Shown here: in pieces, positions 9,366 through 19,158 of the stretch
Layout of the letters: each line of letters opens with the position of its first letter
How positions within the stretch are numbered: position 1 is the first letter of the stretch
Source: Ichthyosporea sp. XGB-2017a
Lineage: Eukaryota > Opisthokonta > Ichthyosporea
Length of the DNA stretch: 27,724 nucleotides
NCBI GenBank assembly: GCA_002811675.1
Contig: PDIM01000078.1
Span: 28,231-55,954, forward strand
Reading direction: 5' to 3'
Program-made: the position numbers and the translations under genes
Notes under the pieces: model-generated
The model's input: the letters and a program-made list of their open reading frames with translations, nothing else
What the model was told of the DNA's origin: nothing
Databases searched by the model: none

Positions 9366-9911
9366 GCTTAATTCTTATTACTGCCCACCTTGAACGATCA
9401 CTCAATCGAGGCAATACCACAGCAAAATAACAGAGCACTAATCCCCTGCCCCCCCCTACCAATAGAAAAAGCAAGTTTGCGAGTGGTGAAGTCGGTCATG
9501 AGTACCTTGAAACAAGAAATAAACACCGCAGCAGTTCTGTCAGACGTAGTGTCGCTGCTGTGGATCAGGAAGGGGTAGGGGGGGAGGAGGACTTCAGGAG
9601 GTCGGAGCCTCGGAGGCCGGAGCCCGGCGGAGGACAGCAGTCAGCACTCAGCAGCGCCAGAGCCCAGAGGACCCCGGGTCTACGTCATGAACAGCTACTG
9701 TAGTATAGAGCCTACCGGACTGGGGCCTGGCCCTGGGACACATGTTACTCATAGAGTCCATCCACCTCGACTCCTCGGCTGCATTATACGGAAGGGAAGG
9801 GATTTGTAACTGACTCCTGTTGCCTTTGATAGTTGTTCTTCGGAGAATAGTGGCAGAGTAGAGCCTGAAGCTATAGCCACTGATCATAGTGTAAAAGGGA
9901 AAAGAAGAAAT
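9366..9911. other. divergent promoter spacer, COG8 and FYVE-like gene
   Basis: This 546-nt region must supply promoters for genes leaving in both directions. It has a purine-rich block (about 9568-9640), the recurrent word TACTGTAGTATAG at 9696-9708 and no clear TATA box. A 79-codon minus-strand frame here has no family signature and I do not call it. Confidence 0.5.
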
Positions 9912-10955
9912 ATGAGAAGAAGGGGCGCACCCAGTGAATCAAGGCTGAAAAATGCCCTTGACGAAGACGAATTTATAAAGCGTCGATCGCAACATATATC
10001 TATGGATTCTAACAATGAAGAATTCATGAGCTCTGTGAATTCATATGGGGAAGATGGTTATTCTAAATTCCGGGAAACTTGCGACGATTTGAAGAGGGAG
10101 CGTACCAATTCTGGCTGGTTCTCAAGAAAATCTTCAACCGAGCCTGTTTCGACAACGAATATAAACTCAGCCGATGCTCCTGCGCCGGGTACCTCTGGAT
10201 GGTGGGATGCTGCGGGCTCGGTCGTTGGAGCTGTTGGCACGGTGGTTGGTACCGCTGGTGCTGTTGCTGGTACTGTAGTTAGCACCGCAGGAACGGTTGC
10301 TGGAAGTGTCGCCGGTGCGGCGGGAACGGCAGCATCGTCTGTTGCCACAGGAGCAAAATCTGTCGTTGTTGGTGGCCCAAATGGCTCCCAGAATGCGTCT
10401 AAAGAAGATGATCATGGAATAAGCGGACTGCCTAAGAACAACCCGAATTGTCATAAATGTAATGCACAGTTTTCATTGATGAAACTACGATATCTTTGTG
10501 CAGCATGTGACTACTACTTTTGCTATTATTGCCTACCTAGCAAATACAAGCATCGAGTTCCTAGAAAACGAATTACTGAACCCACTGCTGTGTGTGAGGA
10601 TTGCTTCTTCAAAACGTGTGTGCAATGCTGTGGGGGGCGATGCATCTCTTTTTTAAGTGTATCGGAATTAAAGGAATTTTTGACTTCTCGCAACATTAAT
10701 CATGTTGGATGTGCGGAAAAAATGGACCTTGTTTGCAAGATAAATGACTGGGGAAAGCTAGAAAAATTGAAAAGAACTTCGACACCTAGTGCTGTTCCAA
10801 TGGCTCATATAGACGGGGGGCTCCAGTATTTAAGTGTAAAAGAGCTCAGGGAAGTATTGAATAATCACGGCATTAATCACGGAGACTGTATTGAAAAGTC
10901 CGAGTTGATTGATCGCCTTCAATCATCGTTGAATAGCCATCAAAGTGAGATGTGA
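9912..10955 (+). CDS. FYVE-like zinc-finger protein with two SAP-like motifs
   Basis: The 347-residue product has three parts. Residues 1-95 are charged and likely disordered. Residues about 97-155 are almost purely Gly, Ala, Val, Ser and Thr in an AGTV-type repeat that is hydrophobic enough to touch or enter membrane. From C180 a FYVE-like finger follows, with paired CxxC motifs beginning at C180/C183 and ending near C236. It lacks the R(R/K)HHCR lipid-binding motif of true FYVE domains. Two helical SAP-like motifs come next (LSVSELKEFL, LSVKELREVL), each followed by an NHxxCxEKxxL segment. FYVE-like finger plus SAP-like repeats is the layout of the CARP ligases RNF34/RFFL, but no RING is present. 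The first ATG of the frame is used, and a plus-strand AATAAA lies at 11096-11101. Endosomal or apoptotic roles are only an analogy. Confidence 0.85.
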   Translation: MRRRGAPSESRLKNALDEDEFIKRRSQHISMDSNNEEFMSSVNSYGEDGYSKFRETCDDLKRERTNSGWFSRKSSTEPVSTTNINSADAPAPGTSGWWDAAGSVVGAVGTVVGTAGAVAGTVVSTAGTVAGSVAGAAGTAASSVATGAKSVVVGGPNGSQNASKEDDHGISGLPKNNPNCHKCNAQFSLMKLRYLCAACDYYFCYYCLPSKYKHRVPRKRITEPTAVCEDCFFKTCVQCCGGRCISFLSVSELKEFLTSRNINHVGCAEKMDLVCKINDWGKLEKLKRTSTPSAVPMAHIDGGLQYLSVKELREVLNNHGINHGDCIEKSELIDRLQSSLNSHQSEM

Positions 10956-11195
10956 TACACACTAAGTTTATGTTAGTCCCCTGTTTTTCGTCTTTTATTC
11001 CTTCTGTATATCTTTTACCACTTCGTTTCCATACTTGAGCATGCACCCATCCATCTTAACATTCACGAAATACAAGACCTTTAGAAAATCCCTTGAATAA
11101 AGAAAAACTACACTTTAAAATCAAATTGCAAAGCTCATAAGCTTTGTGTTTTGAACATGAACAATATTGGTCAATGCGAAGTGCCGTTTTTAATG
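10956..11195. terminator. convergent 3' ends
   Basis: The FYVE-like gene has AATAAA at 11096-11101 on the plus strand. The reductase gene has its likely AATAAA on the minus strand at 10994-10999, about 195 nt past its stop. If both are used, the two messages overlap by roughly 100 nt or more. Confidence 0.45.
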
Positions 11196-12975
11196 TCATT
11201 CTTTCTCTGAAGCTATTGCTATCATTTCGTCAACGCTTGTCAGTTTTTTGGCGCATTTGTCGTTAATGGCTCCCATATGAAACTCCTTGCTTTCGATTCT
11301 CTTCCAACCAGCAAAATCAACCACTTGCACCCCTTTTTTCCGAAGACTGCCAAAAGCAGATCCATCATTATTCGACGTCGATTTCACTTTGCCTGTCTTT
11401 ATATCTTCGATTATCGATTCCGCAGTCTCAAACCCGTCATTCATAGTCTGAAGTATAACTCCCTTCGGACCTCTTTTAACCCAGCCACTGCAGTATAGTC
11501 GGCACGGGGAAGTTTCCTCTTCTTTTGCATTAGCATCACTCAATATTCGCCCAAAACTATTTGGTATGGTATTTGAATTGTAATCAAACGGGACGCCTTC
11601 TATGGACACACTTTTATAGCCTATGCTAGACAAAACTAAGTCACAAGGTATTGAAATCATTTTGCCTGTACCTCGAACAGTCCGCGCGTCAAGAGGGCCT
11701 TCAAGAGCAGTTTCTTCGAATTTAACAGCACAAATATCGCCCGAAACAGGATCTTTTTCAATAGAGATTGGATTTAAGAAAAATCCCAGTTCAAAAGTTT
11801 TCCCCCCATCTCCACTTCTTTTACCCATCGAGCTTTTCGTTACCAAGTCAAACAGTCTTTTTTTGGGCCTACTTTTTTCGACAATATCTCTTTCTTCTTG
11901 CGAGAGTTTCAAACAGTTTTGATCAACTACAATATTGCAATCTTTAATTTTGGTCATTTCACGAAATTCTTTAATCGTGAAGGCAGCCTAAAGCATCAGG
12001 GAATTTGAAGGTAGTAAGTAAAGCATGAGTGATTTTTGCAATAAAAGATATAACTCTCTCTAAGCTTACCTGTAAAGGGCCCCTCCGGCCAGCCAAGATA
12101 ACAGTCTCAATATCGCTCTTTCTCAATGCGTTCAGGGCATATGAAGTTATATCTGTACACTGCAAATGTTTTGTATCACTCAATAGAACTCGAGCGCAAT
12201 CCATTGCTACATTACCTTGTCCAATAATGACAGCAGTTTTACTCTTTCCACCAGAAAGTGAGGGCGCCAAGTTTCGAAAATCGGGATGCCCATTGTACCA
12301 AGAAACAAAATGTCTTGCAGGCAAATAATTCGCAATTTCATTACCCCCAGTAAAAGAGCTCCCCAATTCTCGCTCCGCGCTCGCCCCATACGAAAACACG
12401 ATCACATCGTAAATTCTTTTTAATTCTTTAACGGTGATGTCACGGCCAACTTCAACATTTCCAAGAAACTGAACACTAGGATGTTCGCATACCTTTCGAA
12501 AATGTGATATGACATTCTGCACACAATAAAAGACACATCAATACGAAGTCTAAAGGACTGATATACGCTTTCAACGCCCCCAACCTACCTTTACTTCCGG
12601 GTGATCCGGTGCCACACCGTATCTAACAAGTCCGTAAGGTACTGGCAACCTCTCCAAAATGTCAATCGTAAAGGACATGCTATCCGCAGTCGAGCCTTCG
12701 TCGACTGGTGCTTTGAGCTCACCAGATTTCACTCCGCCCCCCCTAACTTTTGGTGAATCCATCTCCTTTAAAAGCTTTTGCGCGGTGTAGAAACCTCCGG
12801 GACCACTCCCTACGATACATACTTTTGTGCTTGGGGGATTCACTCTACTAGTACAAAATGGGCGATGTTTGAACGGCACAGCCACTTCTGGGTACCGTGT
12901 CCATATGGACGACGTCGCACGGTCAGCCCATGCTAAGCGACACCTCACTAGCCTGCTACAGAGTGTGGATCTCAT
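11196..12975 (-). CDS. FDXR: mitochondrial NADPH:adrenodoxin (ferredoxin) reductase
   Basis: This flavoenzyme passes electrons from NADPH to mitochondrial ferredoxin for Fe-S cluster synthesis and related pathways. Exons are 12975-12589, 12516-12070 and 11987-11196, with GT-AG junctions in phase 0 and a product of 541 residues. The first 50 residues are Arg-rich and nearly free of acids, as in a mitochondrial targeting peptide. The FAD-binding VCIVGSGPGGFYTAQ follows, then PVPYGLVRYGVAPDHPEVK, FLGNVEVGRDITV, the NADPH-binding VIIGQGNVAMDCAR, LAGRRGPLQ and, near the C-terminus, VLSSIGYKS and LYCSGWVKRGPKGVI. All are hallmark motifs of the family. About 30 extra residues, rich in Gly and Ser, interrupt the first Rossmann fold after QKLLKEM. 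An in-frame TAA shortly before the ATG supports the start. Confidence 0.97.
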
Positions 12976-13611
12976 CTGTGAAGATTACTTTAGGTTATCT
13001 TACTGGACCATGTAGGGTGACAGGGACTCTAGGACCAGGAGGGAGGAGGGGGTTGCTTTGAACAATAGTTTCAGCAGCAGCTGGCAGTTCATGCCGAGGG
13101 CAGCAGGGGTACTAATTATAAGCGCGGCACCCTAAACCCTTCCACCATTGATCAGCTGATCATCAATGACAATTCATAGTTGATACCCGCGTCACTTGTG
13201 TATTCTTGTTTGGTATCACTTCACGCCCCGTCCCCTACCCCCTGCCTGGTATAATGACACCCAAGGACCCTCACACACACAAAAAGGGCGAGAGACACTG
13301 GCCATTGAACTGTAGCTTTTGTGTAAACTGTAAGGGAGATTCATACTGACCACCCTTTATCCCTCTGGAATAGGAAATACTCCATAGTGTCAGAGCAGGG
13401 AGAGATTTACTGTGCGGGAATAACACGAGATCTCCATTCCTTGAGTAGTAGTTTTTTCATATTTCCCTATTTCGCTTCCTTTCCAACAGTCGTTTAAGAT
13501 TGTTTATTTGGATGGAAGAGGCAAGTGTTTGGTCTCCGAAGAAATATATTAAAGACTCCGCAGTTCTTTGCGGGGATAATATTTAAGAAGATAGCAAGTT
13601 AGATAATTCTT
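12976..13611. other. divergent promoter spacer, FDXR and HECT genes
   Basis: No gene is seen. TATAAG at 13117-13122, followed by GCGCGG, is the best core-promoter candidate and may serve the plus-strand HECT gene with a leader of about 460 nt. A 14-nt palindrome lies at 13149-13162. A weaker E2F-like GCGGGAA is at 13414-13420. Confidence 0.5.
13149..13162. repeat. 14-nt palindrome
   Basis: TGATCAGCTGATCA is its own reverse complement, and its flanks are nearly symmetric (CATTGAT and ATCAATG nearby). Its first 12 bases recur at 7595-7606. Palindromes of this size often bind dimeric regulators, but no regulator is identified. Confidence 0.5.
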
Positions 13612-16600
13612 ATGGAATCAAGTAGAGGCGAAAGTACAAAAAAAACTAGTGTGTGTTCATCGTAAGTGTATCTTTGCTATAAAGATTTTGGTTGTTGCGC
13701 AGTCATGTGTTTCTAAATATGTGTTTGGTGTTTTTGTGTTCTCATAATTTGAATTAGAAGAAAAGCCAGTTCTAAAAAGCAAAGAAAGACCAGCGAGATA
13801 CAAGCAAATAGTCAAAGGAAGGGGTATGTGTATGTTTTGGATAGATTTTGCTGTATAGGCCGTGCTCTTATCTAATGCGTGAACATTTTTGCATTGTTTA
13901 TTTGCAGTGAAGTGACAGGACTGGCGACGAGCTCTCCGAAGGGTAAAAAAAAGGTTGAAGCCGTTAAGCGAACTGGAAGCCCTGACCAGACGACTTGCCG
14001 GCGATCCAAAAGAGTTTGTGGTGTATCTGCTTCAGGGGAGAGTGGGGATAGTGCATTGAAATTTTCTAAAAAAAGCAAGACGAAGAAAGGCGAAGTATCA
14101 AAATCTGTTGACAAAAATATCGGAGGGAGTGGCTTAGGGACCTTTAAAAAACAGAAAATGAATCCAGAAGAGAATGCAGCCATGGAGGGTTCTGCAGTCA
14201 ATGAAGGGGACAACTGTTCGGTAGATGTGGACGTAAACAATTCTGAGAAAAGTAATGTGGAAGAACTAAATGTGCATCAGGTAGAGACCCGTGCTGGTAA
14301 TGGAGGTAATCTTACCAATAACGAAGAGTTTGGCGAATTTGGAGACGTGTTTGCGGACCACCGCCACGACGACGATGACGACGATGATGATGATGACGAT
14401 GATGATGATGACGACGATGATGATGACGACGATGATGATGACGAGGGTGAAGATGAAGATGGGGAAGACGAAGACGAAGAAGAAGAAGAAGACGAAGACG
14501 AAGAGCATGATATGCACGAAATGGGTAGTGGTGGCTTTGGCCTGGAAAACTTTGGTGAAGAAATGAGGAACTCTAGTAGAGCTGCAGCGGCGGCAGCTCT
14601 ATTTAGGGATCTTAATAGAGAGTTAGAATCAGGGGGAGGAGGTGAAAATCCGCTGCAAGGGTTATTTCGCAGACTGCAGGGATTGGAAATGGCATCATCG
14701 GCCCCAATGCGCGCCACTAGTAGAATGACTCAGTTGCTGAACTCAATTAAAGATGAAAGTGATGAAAATAGTCAAATGGCGGGGATATCGGAACTCTGTG
14801 AAACATTGGCTGTTGCAACTGAGGAGACACTTGGTGGATTTCAAGTAGAGCAGTTTGTTCCTGCTATAATCAACATGTTAGACATGGAGTATAATCCTAG
14901 TATGATGCTTATTGCCTGCCGTGCACTTACTCACCTAATGGAAGCCCTGCCTTCATCCATAGCATCAATTGTCGGGCACAATGCCATACCATCTTTGTGC
15001 TCCAAATTGCTAAATATCCAATACATTGATGTGGCAGAACAATCGCTAACTGCTATGGACAAAATTTGTGTTGATTTTGGGGGGTCTGCCTTGCGAGCTG
15101 GAGGCCTAAATGCTGTGTTAATGTATATGGACTTCTTTCCTAGCAGTTTGCAAAGAGTGGCCGTTACAGCTGCAGCAAATATGCTGAAGAATGCACCTAG
15201 AGACGCGTTTGCACTTGTGCAAGAGTCAGTAATGATATTATCAAACCTTTTATCCTACCAAGACAAAGCCATTGTGGAAAAGACATGCCTATGCTTTGCA
15301 CGACTCGTCGATAGCTTTAGAGGAAATGAAGAAAACATGAAATCACTGTTTAACAACGGTCTATCGCAGAGGTTTGTAGGTTTTCTTGCTCAGCGTTCTG
15401 TTAGTTCTGGAACATTCATTATGATTGTTAGAATGTTGACATTGGTATGCAGCTCTTCCCCCTCTCTGGCTTGTGAATTGTTTGAAAACGTCCAACCTTC
15501 TACGTGGAAACAAATTTTAATGGGATCTAGTGATAAGGGAGATGAAGATGAGGCGGAGACCAATGTGAGTTCGGCAGCTATTTTTAGTAGCAAAGGGCCA
15601 AGTGCTCAACATTTGTTAGAGGTGATGAAACTGATTAACGCCTTACTGCCCTGTCTCCCGAAAGATGGAATGTTTGGGTGTGAGGTAGACAAAGAAAGTT
15701 TACTTGAAAATGTGGGTGATGAACCAGATGCCCCTTCGCTTTCTAACGCCGAAGAGAATGTGGTTTCACGCCCTGATTCGGCCAGCGAGAGTGTGCAAAA
15801 GGATGATGTGAGGGTTCTGCTCTTTAAACAGAACAGCAAGCTTATATCTGCATTTGCGTGTGCTTTGCTTCCCGCAATTTTAGAATCATACAGTTCTAAT
15901 GCCAACGTGAGTATTAGAAGACAGTGTGTCGGGTGCCTCGTTAAGATTGTACATTTTTGTGATGATATTAGTCTTCGCAATATTTTGCTTGAAATTCCAA
16001 TGGCTTCGTCAGTGTGTGAATTGTTTACTACTGCAGATATGCAAATGATGAGAGATGCTCTTTTTATTATTGAAATACTATGTTTGAAATTAGACGATAT
16101 TTACAGGGTTTTGTTTTATAGAGAGGGGGTATTTAATGAATTAGAAAAGCTTATAAAAGCTTTGCAAAGTCAACAAGAGAGTGGAGATGTAGAAGTTGAT
16201 GTTTGGAGCTCTGGTAACCCTTCTAGTGACAGTCCCAGATCCAGAAGGCTTAGTGATAGCTTAGATGCTTCGTTTAGTCTTAGTTCGCGTAGCTCTGCGA
16301 AACAATTGCATTTCAGTACATCTGAAATTGAGAAAAATGAATTGCTGCAAAGGGCACTTAGAATACAGGAGATGTATTTTATGAAGTTGCAAGTAAGTGG
16401 AGGCTCAACGGAAAATGACGTTGAAGTAATCTCGCTTCTTCGCGAACTCGGTGCAAAGCTATTGAAAGAAGAGTCAGGTTGTGAAGTTTTAGAACAAATC
16501 GCGACTTACTTTTCAGGAGAAGGAATGGGAGTTACTTCTTTTGAATTCCTTGAAAGTGGACTTTTGTCGAATTTTCTTGAATACCTACTGAGCGGTGATG

Positions 16601-19158
16601 ATATACGGCTGAAAAACTTTTACACCGTTTTTTTTGAACAGCCAGAGTGTGTTGTAGAGGGTAGCATGGATCATGGGGATATTGTTGGGGATAAACCTCC
16701 ACCAGTGGCCATGCTTATAGAAAAGCTGCAGAGCTTGCTCAACAAAATCGAATCTTTCCATATTGGCTCGCAAAGTGGTTTTGACGGTGGTGTGGGCAGT
16801 GACTGGAATGGCATTAAGGTACTTACAAAAGCCATGAAACTTAAACTCCAGAGATCTGACTCAGAAAAAAGCTTGAAAGACTATGCTGGGGGGGTTGTTT
16901 TGATTGAGCCATTGGCTACTATGTTAGCTATCGAAGACTTTCTGTGGCCCCGAGTTCAGCCTGATGTTGCAACCGCAGCCCCAGGCGATTCTGCTGTCGA
17001 TAAAGAAGAAAATGATCCATGCGATGAAAAATCAGAGGATGAATGTGCAAATGAAAAAAACAAAACGTCGAATGACTCCAGGAATGAAAGGGGGGCGGAA
17101 CCTAAGCGTGATGATGCGCATAAGACGAGTGAGAGTGATGACGAAGATATGCAGGATGACTTTCTTGCTCCGGACGATGTTCGAAATGTTAAGGCTGGAT
17201 CAAAACGGCCTTATTTGGATACAAAGGCAGCTAGCTTTCAAGATGATAAATCTTTTGACTCGTTTTCGCTGTTAAAGAAAAAGGAAAAGCCTCAACGACT
17301 TGTTTTGAACATTAATGGAAAGCCCGTGCCTCGAAGTATGCCCATTCTCCAGGCCATTCAAAAATTTTCCCCACCTTCGTCCAGAAGTATGAGATCTATT
17401 AGTAGAATATGGGTAGATACATATACGTTAACTTACAACGCGTATGATGACAACTCTACCAATTTAACTCTAGGGGGTGTTGGAGAAACTGGTGCCGAAG
17501 CCGATGATGACCACACGAAGACAACATCTGGTAGCCATTCTATGCTGACTGACATCCTCCCTGGCGCCTTTAAAGACTTCCCAAATGGTGGACGTGACAG
17601 TGTAGAAAGTACATTGCTTCTGTTGAAAATTGTGTATTATTTAAATGCAAGATTTGATGTATTACAAGAAGGTGGTATAGCCGAAGCTAAACAGACTCTG
17701 TCAGCTCAGGAATTTGTGAACAGTAAGTTAACATCGAAGGTAAATCGCCATTTGCAAGACCCTTTTAATTTGTGCAGTGGCAATTTGCCGGACTGGTTTT
17801 CGGAACTCATGAGGGACTTCCAATTTCTGTTTCCCTTTGATGCTCGAAGAGGGTATTTCTGTGCAACTTCTTTTGGTGTAGGAAGAGCCCTTATGAGGTT
17901 GCAGCAACAAACGCAAGAAAGTGGGTCGCATAGAGAAGATAGCGAATTACGGGTCGGAAGCCTGCCTAAGCGCAAGGTGAGGGTTAAGCGAGGTGAGCTA
18001 AATAGTTTTTTGAAGGCTATTGATGGATATTCTTCGGCGAAATCACTCTTGGAAATTCAATTTTATGACGAAGTTGGCACCGGTCTAGGGCCCACCCTTG
18101 AGTTTTTCTCCTCTTTCTCTTTGGAATTCAGAAAAAAGAGCTTAGGTCTTTGGCGCGAAGGCGATAATATTGACAGTTCCGATTTTGCTTTCAGTAAAGT
18201 TGGTCTCTTTCCAAAGCCAATTTCACCGAATACCCCGGATGAAGAAATTAGTCGCACGCTAGCTTTGTTCCATAGCATGGGCATTTTTGTAGCAAAAGGG
18301 TTGTTAGATTCAAGGATTTTAGATCTTCCCTTGTCTGAAATATTTTACACGTCATTAACCAATAGAAACTGTGTTTTTGGGTTGGCCGATATTGAACTTG
18401 TTGATATTGGCCTTTTTAATCAGCTGAAACGATTTCGCAAATTTGCCGACGAGCGCGATCATATATTGAACACCAGCTCTTTGAGTGATTCAGAGAAGAA
18501 TAGAAAAGTGGATGAACTAAATATTGATGGATGCACAATTGAAGATATGTGTCTGGATTTTACTCTACCTGGGTTTCCAGATATTGAATTGAAAGAATGC
18601 GGAGCTGAAATAAGTGTAACAAGGGACAATGTTGGGGAATATATCCATCTAGTTGTAGATTTCACATTGCGTGAGTGTGTTTCAAGACAACTGGATATAT
18701 TTAGAAAAGGCTTTGATTATGTTTTCCAGAGTGAAAATTTAAGTGTTTTTAGTGCACGGGAGATTGAACTAATGGTTTGTGGTGTAAAGACAGAATCTTG
18801 GAGCGTTCAGAGTCTCCTGGATGTTACAAAACCTGACCATGGTTATACACACAGCTCTCGTTCTGTTGTACATCTTTTTGAAATAGTGAGCGAATTCAGC
18901 GCCAAAGACCAAAGAGCGTTTATTCAATTTGTGACAGGATCGCCATCTCTTCCTGTGGGCGGCTTGAAAAGTTTATCGCCCCCATTAACTATAGTTAGGA
19001 AAACCCCGGAAAGTCCTTTAGTTGATGATGATTATTTACCTTCCGTGATGACCTGTGTAAATTATCTGAAATTGCCAGACTACAGTTCAAAAGAAATCAT
19101 GGAAGCTCGTTTGAGAAAGGCAATGACAGAAGGTGCTAATTCCTTTCATATGTCATGA
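13612..19158 (+). CDS. TRIP12: HECT E3 ubiquitin ligase, TRIP12/UFD4/UPL3 type
   Basis: This family ubiquitinates short-lived and ubiquitin-fusion proteins in the nucleus and cytosol. Exons 13612-13661, 13758-13823 and 13908-19158 splice in matching phases to 1788 residues; a TAG four codons upstream fixes the ATG. Residues 1-190 are basic and Ser-rich, nuclear-signal-like. D193-D217 is a run of 25 Asp codons, followed by a Glu/Asp-rich tail. The armadillo region (about 310-530) matches TRIP12 closely, for example CRALTHLMEALPSS, YIDVAEQSLTAM and TCLCFARLVDSF. A Ser-rich middle and a second acidic patch follow. The HECT domain fills about the last 390 residues and includes NEVGTGLGPTLEF-like DEVGTGLGPTLEF. 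The catalytic Cys is C1755 in MTCVNYLKLPDYS, 33 residues before the end, as expected. No WWE domain was seen, which is more UPL3/UFD4-like, whereas the armadillo part is more TRIP12-like. AATAAA follows at 19211-19216. Confidence 0.97.
14368..14442 (+). repeat. GAY codon tract coding 25 Asp
   Basis: Twenty-five consecutive GAC or GAT codons occur inside the HECT ligase gene, continuing into mixed GAA/GAC codons. The two Asp codons are irregularly mixed, so this is not a pure trinucleotide repeat and may be less prone to slippage. The opposite strand encodes long spurious Ser and Val/Ile runs. Confidence 0.9.

Noticed and set aside
9648-9887. 79-codon minus-strand frame in the divergent spacer
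   Set aside because: It shows no motif and sits where promoters of two genes are expected.
14277-14717. Ser-rich minus-strand frame
   Set aside because: It is the complement of the Asp-codon tract in the HECT gene; repeat-driven and without start context.
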